DNA from: Ectobacillus polymachus
GTDB lineage: Bacteria > Bacillota > Bacilli > Bacillales > Bacillaceae_G
Length of the DNA stretch: 64,000 bases
Direction of reading: 5' to 3'
Assembly: GCF_048159605.1 (NCBI RefSeq)
Contig: NZ_JBLREB010000002.1
Coordinates: 248,001 to 312,000, forward strand
The notes below the pieces were generated by a model, which saw nothing but the letters and a program-made list of their open reading frames with translations, was not told where the DNA came from and made no database searches. Positions within the stretch are counted from its first letter, which is position 1, and the number at the start of each line of letters is the position of its first letter. A program made the translations under genes and the position numbers. Shown here in pieces: positions 49,926-58,098 of this stretch.

Positions 49926-49957
49926 ATTATAAACCCTGTACTATAGTACAGGGTAAA
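49926..49957 (-). promoter_or_regulatory. MerR-type promoter/operator
   Basis: A perfect 22-bp palindrome (49933-49954, arms ACCCTGTACTA) sits between the -35 (TTACCC or TTTACC, 49951-49957) and -10 TATAAT (49926-49931) on the minus strand, giving an over-long 19-20-bp spacer. This is the hallmark of promoters that MerR proteins activate by untwisting DNA. Confidence 0.85.
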
Positions 49958-50100
49958 GTGCAGGCCTGCCTCCAAATAAAAATTAAACCTCCAATTCTAT
50001 TATTTACTAAAAAATAAGATATCTAAATATAGTAATTTTAGTGTATGATAGTTAGGTGAAAATGAAAGTAATGAAATAGAATATAGAAAAAGGTGAAAGT

Positions 50101-51096
50101 ATGCGTCAAGAACGTAGAAGGAAACAACACAAAAAACGATTGTTTATATACATCATTTCTACCTTTGTCGTATGTATGGGGCTTGGGCTAGGGTGGTTTT
50201 ATTTCACGGATTCTGGTTTCCAGCTTCGTAAAATGATAGCAGGCTCGATTCTTTCTTCGCAGCATCCGCAGTATGCGAAGTGGTTTTTATCAGATGCAGA
50301 GATTCAGAAATTGAACGCGGCAATTCATATGCCTCCTAGTGAAAGGTCGAATGCAGTAGAGGCGTTTGCTGCGCAGTCTGATCTTAACGTCTCGGTAGAC
50401 ACGGTTGAAACAGCGAATTATACGGCGAAGGTTATGAAGGTGAATGATCCAACTACGATTCATTTAGTAAGCAGTAGGCTGAAGGATCAAGGGCAGCCTC
50501 TTTCTGATTTGATTAAGGAAAATGGGGCCGTTGCGGGAATTAATGCTGGCGGATTCCAGGATACAAATGGAGTTGGCAGAGGCGGCACCGTGATTGGGAT
50601 TGTGATCGGGGATGGGGTTGTCCATAGTGAGCCAGGTTTTGATAAGAATACGCGCTACCTTGTGGGTGGCTTTACGAAAAAAGGACAATTCATTACTGGA
50701 TCTTATTCCATCAACGAATTGGAGAATATGGGTGTTACGCAGGCGATTTCCTTTGGACCGCAGCTTTTGGTAGATGGGAAAGACGCTGTAACAGATGAAG
50801 TGGAAAGCGGCTATGGCTGGGCGCCGCGGACAGCGATTGGCCAGGATGCACAAGGGAATGTCATTATGATCGCAACAGATGGAAGATTCTACTGGAATAA
50901 ACAGCATAGAGGCGCATCGATGAATGATATGGTGAAATTATTCAAGAAATACAACTGCGTCAATGCCTTCGCTCTTGATGGAGGAGGTTCGACAACGATG
51001 ATTAACCAAGGCGAGCTGCAATTAAAGCCAGCTACCGATACTGCTGTCGGAATGCGGTATTTGCCGAATGCGTTTGTTGTGATTCCACATAAATAA
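50101..51096 (+). CDS. Phosphodiester glycosidase (NAGPA-domain) membrane protein
   Basis: 331 aa. Short basic cytoplasmic N-terminus, one transmembrane helix (about 14-36), then an extracytoplasmic NAGPA/DUF2233 domain: GAVAGINAGGFQDTNG, SFGPQLLVDGK, PRTAIGQDAQGNVIMIATDGR and the final NAFALDGGGSTTM. Such enzymes cleave GlcNAc-1-phosphodiester bonds, for example in wall polymers; it lies next to the exopolysaccharide operon, which fits. AAAAGGTGAAAGT precedes the ATG. Confidence 0.87.
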   Translation: MRQERRRKQHKKRLFIYIISTFVVCMGLGLGWFYFTDSGFQLRKMIAGSILSSQHPQYAKWFLSDAEIQKLNAAIHMPPSERSNAVEAFAAQSDLNVSVDTVETANYTAKVMKVNDPTTIHLVSSRLKDQGQPLSDLIKENGAVAGINAGGFQDTNGVGRGGTVIGIVIGDGVVHSEPGFDKNTRYLVGGFTKKGQFITGSYSINELENMGVTQAISFGPQLLVDGKDAVTDEVESGYGWAPRTAIGQDAQGNVIMIATDGRFYWNKQHRGASMNDMVKLFKKYNCVNAFALDGGGSTTMINQGELQLKPATDTAVGMRYLPNAFVVIPHK

Positions 51097-51113
51097 AAAT
51101 AAGAAAACCATTT

Positions 51114-51150
51114 CTTTAGGTATTAACTCCTAAAAGGAATGGTTTTTTTG
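51114..51150 (+). terminator. Terminator after the glycosidase gene
   Basis: AAACCATTTCTTTAGG and CCTAAAAGGAATGGTTTTTTT form a long imperfect hairpin with a T-run. Confidence 0.8.
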
Positions 51151-51268
51151 TTTGTTTATAGGTTTCTATTCGTCTACAAGTGTGTGAGGTTATGTGACAG
51201 AATTTGAATTTGTCATGTCTGTTTCGTTAATCTTATTAAATACTTTTACAAAAATATCTTCAATTTCA

Positions 51269-51297
51269 TTGTGTATCCAAGGGAATTTATGTATAAT
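51269..51297 (+). promoter_or_regulatory. Candidate promoter 1 of the exopolysaccharide operon
   Basis: TATAAT (51292-51297) with TTGTGT 17 bp upstream (51269-51274). It lies about 530 nt before the first operon gene. Confidence 0.4.
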
Positions 51298-51623
51298 TTG
51301 TATTGTGATGCATTCTTTGTCGAAAAACTTTAGTTTTTGTTGAAAGAGAATATGGGCCACTCTCCATTATATTGATATAATTTATTATTCTTCTTAAAAG
51401 CGAACTAGGTATGAAGTGAAATGAAAAATAGATCGGCTACAGGATAGAGTATATAGTGTATTCTAGCTAAAATTTATTGTGTAATACGGCACAAATAAAA
51501 GATTAAATTCTTATTCAGGAACTATAGGAATCTAGAATTTGAAATTACATATATTCAAGTACCAAACGTTATCGCGGCAAAACTTTCTAATGTAAAGTTA
51601 ATATTAAGAATCAAGAAATTACC

Positions 51624-51652
51624 TTGTAGGAACAAGGAAAATTTTGTATAAT
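51624..51652 (+). promoter_or_regulatory. Candidate promoter 2 of the exopolysaccharide operon
   Basis: TATAAT (51647-51652) with TTGTAG 17 bp upstream; a small hairpin CCTTGT/ACAAGG (51622-51637) overlaps the -35. The 727-nt gap 51097-51823 holds no gene and is AT-rich, the usual picture of a strongly regulated polysaccharide promoter. Confidence 0.45.
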
Positions 51653-51823
51653 TAGCTGTGCTGAACGGATAGTTGTCACATATCATTACGTGTCTTGTCG
51701 TAATATGAAAATAATAGTTGTCAAAATCATGAAAGCACTATCAATTTTATTTTTTATATATTAACATATTATTTTAGTGTTAGATAATTTTACATAATTA
51801 AATCTGTTACGTCGGAGGAGCAT

Positions 51824-52555
51824 ATGGAAGAAACGATTAGTTTAAAAGAGTTATTTCTTATTTTACGAAAACGATTTTCTATGATCGTTAGTATTACCTT
51901 TGCAGCAGTGTTAATCAGTGCGATTGTTAGTTTCTTTTTTACTACCCCAGTCTATGAATCATCTACACAAATTCTCGTAAATCAGAAGAAACAGCAAGGC
52001 GTTATGACAGCTGGTGATGTACAAACAAATTTACAGCTTATCAATACATACACAGGCATTATTAAGAGTCCTGCTATCTTAGATGGTGTGATAAAGAATT
52101 TGTCTTTGGATATGAGTACGGGAGAATTAAATGGAAAAGTGAAGGTATCAAGCGAAAAGGATTCCCAAATCATTTCTGTTACCGTACAGGATTCCAATCC
52201 GAAGAAAGCAAAAGATATTGCAAATGAAATTGCGAATGTTTTTAAACAAGATATTCCTACGATTATGAGTGTGGATAATACGACAATTTTGTCGCAGGCA
52301 GTGGAAGAAGGAAGTCCTATTAAGCCTCGTCCATCGACTAATATTATGATTGCTTTTGTTGTCGGGCTTATAGCTTCAGCCGGACTTGCGTTCCTGCTTG
52401 AATATTTAGACAACACCATTAAGAAAGAAGAAGATGTAGAGGTTATTCTTGGTCTTCCAATCTTAGGAGTTATTGCGCAAATGGAAGAAAAGAAATTAGT
52501 GGAGAAAGTGTTGGCTTCACGTTCGAAAGCGAGGGAACATACAATTGGCTCGTAA
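51824..52555 (+). CDS. Wzz/YveK-type chain-length and kinase-modulator protein
   Basis: 243 aa. A Wzz domain between two transmembrane helices (about 20-42 and 175-195) with the extracytoplasmic part between, and a short C-terminal cytoplasmic tail that in this family activates the partner tyrosine kinase. SPIKPRPSTNIMIAFVVGLI is the conserved Pro-rich TM2 motif. CGGAGGAGCAT precedes the ATG. First gene of the operon, overlapping the kinase gene by 11 nt. Equivalent to EpsA/CapA/YwqC. Confidence 0.9.
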   Translation: MEETISLKELFLILRKRFSMIVSITFAAVLISAIVSFFFTTPVYESSTQILVNQKKQQGVMTAGDVQTNLQLINTYTGIIKSPAILDGVIKNLSLDMSTGELNGKVKVSSEKDSQIISVTVQDSNPKKAKDIANEIANVFKQDIPTIMSVDNTTILSQAVEEGSPIKPRPSTNIMIAFVVGLIASAGLAFLLEYLDNTIKKEEDVEVILGLPILGVIAQMEEKKLVEKVLASRSKAREHTIGS

Positions 52556-53243
52556 ACAAAGACACTTACCGAAAATAATTCGAAGATTAATTGCTCAAGA
52601 AGAACCCAAATCTCCGATCTCTGAGCAATATCGGAATGTAAGAACGAATATCCAATTTGCTTCTGTAGATAAGGAAATCCGGTCTTTTCTCGTTACATCA
52701 TCTAGTCCAGCTGAAGGAAAAACAACAACAACTGCTAATTTAGCTGTCGTATTTGCTCAGCAAGGGAAGAAAGTCCTTCTTATTGATGCGGATTTACGCA
52801 AACCAGCGATCCATACGATGTTCCATGTGGACAATCTATTTGGATTAACAAGTATTCTTTCGAAGCAGGCTACGTTTGAGAAATGTGTTACGCCAACGCT
52901 CGTGGAAAATCTAGATTTCCTTCCAAGCGGTGCCATTCCGCCAAATCCAGCAGAGTTGCTTGGATCAAGCAAAATGAAAGAATTAATCGAAGAAGCCTAT
53001 AATCATTACGATTTAGTGATTATTGATACCCCGCCTGTTCTTGCGGTAACAGATGCACAGGTACTTGCTAATATCGTAGACGGAATCATTATGATTGTCC
53101 GCAGCGGTCAGACAGAGCAAGAAGCAGCGGTAAAGGCAAAGAGCTTGTTAGAGAACTCTAAAGGGAAGCTGCTTGGCGTTGTATTAAATGCAAAGAAACA
53201 AAAGGAAAGCCAATATTACTATTATTACGGATCAGAAGAATAA
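52545..53243 (+). CDS. Bacterial tyrosine kinase (CapB/EpsB type)
   Basis: 232 aa cytoplasmic BY-kinase. Walker A SSPAEGKTTTTANLA, Walker A' LLIDADLRKPAIH, Walker B DLVIIDTPP, and a C-terminal autophosphorylated Tyr cluster (QYYYYYGSEE). It pairs with the Wzz-type protein upstream and controls polymer length and export. The start is TTG 52545 inside the end of the previous gene, after GAGGGA; no better start is near. Confidence 0.92.
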   Translation: MARKQRHLPKIIRRLIAQEEPKSPISEQYRNVRTNIQFASVDKEIRSFLVTSSSPAEGKTTTTANLAVVFAQQGKKVLLIDADLRKPAIHTMFHVDNLFGLTSILSKQATFEKCVTPTLVENLDFLPSGAIPPNPAELLGSSKMKELIEEAYNHYDLVIIDTPPVLAVTDAQVLANIVDGIIMIVRSGQTEQEAAVKAKSLLENSKGKLLGVVLNAKKQKESQYYYYYGSEE

Positions 53244-53261
53244 CAGAAGGAGAGAGTTGCG

Positions 53262-54029
53262 ATGATTGATTTACATTGTCATATCTTACCCGGTCTAGAC
53301 GATGGCCCTAAAAACGAAGAGGAAAGTCTCTTGATGGCGAGGGCAGCAGTCGAGCAAGGGATTCATACCATTGTCGCAACTCCTCACCATCAAACAACGA
53401 GGTATATGAACAATAAAGAAACAGTCGTTGAAGCCGTAAACAAGCTGCAGGATTTATTTAAGAAAGAAGATATTCCTCTTACCATTCGACCTGGACAAGA
53501 GGTTAGAATCTACGGTGATCTTGTTCTTGATTACGAACAAAATGACATTCAAACATTAAATGAAACGGATAAATATATCTTACTCGAATTTCCTTCTAAC
53601 CACGTACCACGATATACACAAACTTTACTTTATGACATGCAGATGAAAGGACTTATTCCAGTCATCGCACATCCCGAACGGAATGCTGAAATTGCCGAAC
53701 ATCCTAGTATTTTATTTGATTTAGTAAGCAAAGGAGCACTTGCACAAGTAACGGCATCTAGTTTAACCGGAGATTTTGGCAAATCTATAAAAAAATTATC
53801 TCTCCAATTTATCGAACATAACCTCGTTCACATCGTCGCATCTGACGCACACAATATAACCAATCGTCCATTTAAATTGAAACAAGCCTATCAAACTATT
53901 CACGATGAATTTGATGCGGAAATGCTATCTCTATTCCAAGAGCAAGCTTACTCGATTCTTGCAGGAAGAGCTGTATATAGGCAAGAACCGCAAGAGTTAC
54001 GAAGAAAAAAACTATTTGGGATATTCTAA
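53262..54029 (+). CDS. PHP-type protein-tyrosine phosphatase (CpsB/YwqE family)
   Basis: 255 aa metal-dependent phosphatase that removes phosphates from the kinase tail. PHP-domain metal ligands: DLHCHILPGLDDGP at the start, ATPHHQTTRY, Glu in PGQEVRIYGD, the His in VIAHPERN and SDAHN near the end. GAAGGAGAGAGTTGCG precedes the ATG. Third gene of the kinase-phosphatase module. Confidence 0.92.
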   Translation: MIDLHCHILPGLDDGPKNEEESLLMARAAVEQGIHTIVATPHHQTTRYMNNKETVVEAVNKLQDLFKKEDIPLTIRPGQEVRIYGDLVLDYEQNDIQTLNETDKYILLEFPSNHVPRYTQTLLYDMQMKGLIPVIAHPERNAEIAEHPSILFDLVSKGALAQVTASSLTGDFGKSIKKLSLQFIEHNLVHIVASDAHNITNRPFKLKQAYQTIHDEFDAEMLSLFQEQAYSILAGRAVYRQEPQELRRKKLFGIF

Positions 54030-54049
54030 TTCTTTATGCGGTAATGTCT

Positions 54050-54158
54050 CCTTCACCGATATCAATGGAGGCACTCGATCACACTGTGGGAAGTAAAGAG
54101 CCTTAGACGCCAGTCGTCAGGAGTGTGGTGCGAAAGGATGGGTTAGAGGCCCATATCT
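54050..54158 (+). ncRNA. EAR (eps-associated RNA, epsC leader motif)
   Basis: The 225-nt gap holds a conserved-looking structured segment: ATCAATGGAGGCACTCGAT, then GTGGGAAGTAAAGAG, TTAGACGCCAGTCGTCAGGA, GTGTGGTGCGAAAGG and GGGTTAGAGGCCC. Its place, just before the epsC homologue in an exopolysaccharide operon, and its sequence fit the EAR element, a processive antitermination RNA that lets polymerase read through distant terminators in long eps operons. Identification rests on memory of the motif and on context. Confidence 0.8.
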
Positions 54159-54171
54159 TATATATATCCAG

Positions 54172-54227
54172 CTAAAAGCGCTAGATATCTTTTCTCTATA
54201 TAGAGAAAAAATATCTAGCACTTTTAG
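54172..54227 (+). promoter_or_regulatory. Long hairpin between EAR and the epsC-like gene
   Basis: CTAAAAGCGCTAGATATC... and its near-complement (54172-54197 with 54202-54227) form a ~25-bp helix with a 4-nt loop. No clear U-run follows, so it may be a weak terminator overcome by EAR or an RNA-processing site. Confidence 0.55.
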
Positions 54228-54254
54228 TAATTCTTATAGAAAGGGGACATACGA

Positions 54255-56063
54255 TTGAGCTATCGAACACGGTTATCTTTTTTAATTCTATTAGACTCCA
54301 TCATTGTTCTTACATCTGTGTATTTAAGTTATTGGTTCATTCATCCGACGGCATTGTATCAACTTCCTAAGCGGTTAATTATTAGTTCTATTACGTTATT
54401 AATCTGCCATCATATTTTTGCTTATTATTATAAGTTGTATAAGAAAGCTTGGGAATATGCAAGTATTAGAGAGCTTCTTAATATATTTAAATCTGTTAGC
54501 TTTTCGATTGCCATAACAGCCATTGTACAAGAAATTATATCTGGAGATGTCTACTTTCGCATCTTAGCGGTTACATGGATGATTCATATGATTTTACTGG
54601 GGGGTTCACGGTTTGCTTGGAGAATCATTCGCGATACTTATATTACGAAAAGTAATGATAAGAAGAATGTGTTAATTGTCGGGGCCGGATCAGCAGGAAC
54701 GATGGTGGCACGGCAGTTGCTTCATAATCAGGATTCCAAATTGTATCCTGTTGCCTTTGTTGATGATGACAAACGAAAGCAAAAGCTAGAAATCTTTAAT
54801 ATTCCCGTTGTTGGTACCACCGAGGATCTTGTACATATCGTCAATCAATACAATATTGAACATATTATTATTGCAATTCCGTCACTAAATCGAATGCAAA
54901 TAAATGCTATCTTCAATGAATGTGCGAAAACGGAAGTAAAGACGCAAATTGTACCAATGTTAGAAAGCATTCTCGAAGGTAAGGTTTCCGTTAATGAAGT
55001 TCGCGATGTACAGGTAGAGGACTTACTTGGGCGTGAGCCAGTAAAGCTTGATGATGAAAGAATTGCAGGCATGATTAAGGGACGTACGATTTTAGTTACC
55101 GGAGCAGGCGGTTCCATTGGATCAGAAATTTGTCGTCAGGTTATGAAATACGGTCCAGAAACGATCGTGTTAGTTGGTCACGGCGAAAATAGTATCTATG
55201 GTATTGAAATGGAGCTGCGTGAAAAATATAAAGACGCAGTTACGATCATTACGGAAATAGCAGACGTACAAGATCGTGATAAGATGTTCACCATCATGAA
55301 TCGTCACCTCCCATATATTGTCTATCATGCAGCTGCCCATAAGCATGTTCCATTAATGGAACGAAATCCAGAAGAAGCAGTGAAGAACAATGTAATTGGA
55401 ACGAAGAATGTAGCAGAGGCTGCGGATACCTTTCATGTGAATACATTTGTCATGATATCTACTGATAAAGCTGTCAATCCAACGAATGTAATGGGTGCAA
55501 CGAAGCGGATGGCAGAAATGATTGTGCAGCATCTCGATAGTGTTAGTCAAACAAGGTTTGTCGCGGTTCGGTTCGGTAATGTATTAGGAAGCCGCGGAAG
55601 TGTTATTCCATTATTTAAGAAACAGATTAAGAAAGGCGGTCCGATTACTGTCACGCATCCAGATATTACCCGCTTCTTTATGACGATACCAGAAGCTTCC
55701 AGACTCGTAATGCAAGCAGGAGCGTTAGCAAAGGGCGGAGAGATATTCGTCTTAGATATGGGTGAGCCTGTAAAAATTGTGGATTTAGCTAAGAATTTAA
55801 TTACATTATCTGGTTATACAGTTGATGAAATTGGCATTAAATTTACTGGATTACGCCCTGGAGAAAAGATGTATGAGGAATTACTGAATGACAATGAAAT
55901 CGAAAAGGAACAAATTTTCCCGAAAATACATATTGGGAAGGCTGTATTAAAGGATCGGCAAGAAATTATGAATTTCCTTGATGAGTTCAAGCAAATGAAT
56001 GGAGAAGCGGTTCGATACACCTTACTGGAATTTGCGAATAATAAAGTTTACATCAAAAATTAA
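54255..56063 (+). CDS. EpsC/PglF-like UDP-sugar 4,6-dehydratase
   Basis: 602 aa. Four transmembrane helices (about 8-115), a first Rossmann domain (VLIVGAGSAGTMVARQLL, about 135) and a second, catalytic SDR domain (VTGAGGSIGSEICRQV, about 280). MISTDKAVNPTNVMGATKR is the dehydratase active site (Asp-Lys replacing Tyr). It makes UDP-2-acetamido-2,6-dideoxy-4-hexulose from UDP-GlcNAc, the first step to bacillosamine-type sugars. The start is TTG 54255 after AAAGGGGA. Confidence 0.92.
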   Translation: MSYRTRLSFLILLDSIIVLTSVYLSYWFIHPTALYQLPKRLIISSITLLICHHIFAYYYKLYKKAWEYASIRELLNIFKSVSFSIAITAIVQEIISGDVYFRILAVTWMIHMILLGGSRFAWRIIRDTYITKSNDKKNVLIVGAGSAGTMVARQLLHNQDSKLYPVAFVDDDKRKQKLEIFNIPVVGTTEDLVHIVNQYNIEHIIIAIPSLNRMQINAIFNECAKTEVKTQIVPMLESILEGKVSVNEVRDVQVEDLLGREPVKLDDERIAGMIKGRTILVTGAGGSIGSEICRQVMKYGPETIVLVGHGENSIYGIEMELREKYKDAVTIITEIADVQDRDKMFTIMNRHLPYIVYHAAAHKHVPLMERNPEEAVKNNVIGTKNVAEAADTFHVNTFVMISTDKAVNPTNVMGATKRMAEMIVQHLDSVSQTRFVAVRFGNVLGSRGSVIPLFKKQIKKGGPITVTHPDITRFFMTIPEASRLVMQAGALAKGGEIFVLDMGEPVKIVDLAKNLITLSGYTVDEIGIKFTGLRPGEKMYEELLNDNEIEKEQIFPKIHIGKAVLKDRQEIMNFLDEFKQMNGEAVRYTLLEFANNKVYIKN

Positions 56064-56093
56064 CGGTAGACTCTTATAACAGAGGTTAAATAG

Positions 56094-56603
56094 ATGAATA
56101 ACAATTTGTTAATTATTGGTGCAGGTGGTCATGGCAGAGCGGTGAAAGAAGTTGCGGAAGCGATGGGAAGCTTTGGGGAAATTCGGTTTCTTGATGACCA
56201 AGCAAGCTCGGAATTTGTCATTGGGACAAGCGCTGATGTAGTGAAGTTGAAACATGCATACCACTATGTGATTCCAGCTTTTGGAGACAGTGCACTTCGT
56301 ATGAAATGGATTAAGAAGCTAGAGGATCTTGGATATACTGTTCCTATCCTTATCCATCCATCAGCATATGTGAGCCCATCCGCTACTATTGATTTTGGGA
56401 CAGTAGTGATGCCGCATGCGATGATTCATACAAATGTGGTCATCCGTAGAGGTTGTATATGCAGCATAGGGTCAATAGTTGATCATGATGCCGTCATAGA
56501 AAGCGGTTGTCACATTGATTGTGGTGCCATTGTGAAATCACATTGTGTTGTAATGGCAAATACAAAGATTGAATCAGGAGTAGTTGTAAGTAGCAGAAAA
56601 TAG
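56094..56603 (+). CDS. PglD-like sugar O/N-acyltransferase, short form
   Basis: 169 aa. N-terminal nucleotide-sugar-binding PglD_N domain (LLIIGAGGHGRAVKEVAE) and a left-handed beta-helix from about residue 85 (HPSAYVSPSATIDFGTVVMP...). It is about 40 residues shorter than usual, ending soon after VVVSSRK, so the last hexapeptide coils are missing; it may be truncated or a minimal form. It should acetylate the amino-sugar made by the previous and missing aminotransferase steps. No PglE-type aminotransferase is in view. Confidence 0.8.
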   Translation: MNNNLLIIGAGGHGRAVKEVAEAMGSFGEIRFLDDQASSEFVIGTSADVVKLKHAYHYVIPAFGDSALRMKWIKKLEDLGYTVPILIHPSAYVSPSATIDFGTVVMPHAMIHTNVVIRRGCICSIGSIVDHDAVIESGCHIDCGAIVKSHCVVMANTKIESGVVVSSRK

Positions 56604-56638
56604 AAAAATATCCAAACTATTAAGTAGGTGAGTGTGTT

Positions 56639-57253
56639 ATGTATTCAAAGTTTAAGAGAGTGATTGACTTCATCGTTGCACTGATTGGGCTTATTGTCCT
56701 ATCCCCTGTTTTTCTAGTATTAATTCTAGCAATTAAAGTGGATTCCAAGGGACCTATCTTATTTCGACAAAAACGTGTTGGAATTCATAAACAGCATTTT
56801 TACATCTTGAAATTTCGTACGATGCGAATCGACACTCCTAAGGATACACCTACTCATCTTCTTGAAAATCCTGATCAATGGATTACAAAAGTAGGTAAGT
56901 TTCTTAGAAAAACAAGCCTAGACGAGCTTCCTCAAATCTTCAATATTTTAAGAGGAGAAATGAGCATTATTGGACCTCGTCCTTCTCTTTGGAATCAATA
57001 TGATTTAATAGCAGAGCGGGATAAGTATGGTTCCAATGAGATTCTACCTGGACTCACGGGTTGGGCGCAGATTAATGGTAGAGATGAGCTGCCTATCGAG
57101 GTGAAAGCAAAGTTAGATGGGGAGTATGTAGAAAAGATGAGTTTTGCATTTGACATCAAATGCTTCTTTGGGACGATTAAGAGTGTTCTGAAAAGTGATG
57201 GTGTTGTTGAAGGCGGAACAGGAGCAAAGTCAAAGGAGACTGTAGCGAAATGA
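56639..57253 (+). CDS. Priming glycosyl-1-phosphate transferase (EpsL/PglC family)
   Basis: 204 aa. One N-terminal re-entrant membrane helix (KRVIDFIVALIGLIVLSPVF) and the catalytic bacterial sugar-transferase domain: GPILFRQKRVG, FYILKFRTMR, TSLDELPQIFNILRGEMSIIGPRP and LPGLTGWAQINGR. It loads the first sugar-1-phosphate on undecaprenyl phosphate at the inner membrane face. The 4-nt overlap with the next gene shows tight coupling. AAGTAGGTGAGTG is the weak ribosome site. Confidence 0.92.
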   Translation: MYSKFKRVIDFIVALIGLIVLSPVFLVLILAIKVDSKGPILFRQKRVGIHKQHFYILKFRTMRIDTPKDTPTHLLENPDQWITKVGKFLRKTSLDELPQIFNILRGEMSIIGPRPSLWNQYDLIAERDKYGSNEILPGLTGWAQINGRDELPIEVKAKLDGEYVEKMSFAFDIKCFFGTIKSVLKSDGVVEGGTGAKSKETVAK

Positions 57254-58098
57254 AACATATACTGATTACAGGATCTAATAGTTATATAGGAAATAGTGTG
57301 GAAAAATGGCTGGATCAATATCCGGATACATATTCGGTAGATAAAATTAGTCTTCGGACGGATGAGTGGAAAGAGAAAGATTTCTCGAAATATGATGTTG
57401 TGCTTCATGTGGCAGGGATAGCGCATATTAAAGAAACAGAAGAAAACTCGGAGTTTTATTATAAAGTCAATCGCGATCTAGTATATGAAGTCGCTCAAAA
57501 AGCAAAAAGTGAAGAAGTTAAACAGTTCATATTTGTAAGCTCCATGAGTGTTTATGGTATAGAGACCGGAATAATAAATAAAGATACTATACCTTCACCT
57601 AAGAGTAACTATGGGAAATCTAAACTTAAAGCAGAAGAATTAATAGCTCCATTAGAAGATGTTACTTTCAAGATTGCAGTCCTTCGTCCTCCTATGATAT
57701 ACGGAAAAGGGTGTAAAGGTAATTATCAAAGACTTGCTAAACTTGCATTGAAAGTTCCTTTTTTCCCTTACATTGAAAATAAACGCAGTATGATTTATAT
57801 AGATAACTTGTGTGAATTTGTAAAGCTGTTAATTGATGATTGTAGTCAAGGATTATTTTTCCCACAGAATGAAGAATATGTGTGTACTTCAGAGATGGTC
57901 AAATTGATAGCTGAAGCACATAGAAAAACGATATTGATGACTAAGTTAGTAAATCCCTTAATAAAATTGCTCAGGATTAGTACGATTAATAAGGTATTTG
58001 GGGATTTGATGTATGAGAAGAAGATGTCAGAATACAGTAATAGCTATGCTGACCTTGACTTTAATATAACTATTAGATTAACGGAGAAACGATTATGA
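57250..58098 (+). CDS. NAD-dependent epimerase/dehydratase (SDR)
   Basis: 282 aa extended short-chain dehydrogenase. Rossmann motif here is ITGSNSYIGNSV (degenerate GxxGxxG), with the catalytic Ser in FVSSMSVYG and YxxxK as YGKSK. It modifies a nucleotide sugar, probably as 4-epimerase or reductase. Overlaps both neighbours by 4 nt (ATGA), so it is part of the same translational run. Base composition is more AT-rich than the genes before it. Confidence 0.85.
   Translation: MKHILITGSNSYIGNSVEKWLDQYPDTYSVDKISLRTDEWKEKDFSKYDVVLHVAGIAHIKETEENSEFYYKVNRDLVYEVAQKAKSEEVKQFIFVSSMSVYGIETGIINKDTIPSPKSNYGKSKLKAEELIAPLEDVTFKIAVLRPPMIYGKGCKGNYQRLAKLALKVPFFPYIENKRSMIYIDNLCEFVKLLIDDCSQGLFFPQNEEYVCTSEMVKLIAEAHRKTILMTKLVNPLIKLLRISTINKVFGDLMYEKKMSEYSNSYADLDFNITIRLTEKRL

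Noticed and set aside
54172..54227. Clear rho-independent terminator after EAR
   Set aside because: The hairpin is strong but not followed by a proper U-run; kept only as a hairpin of uncertain role.
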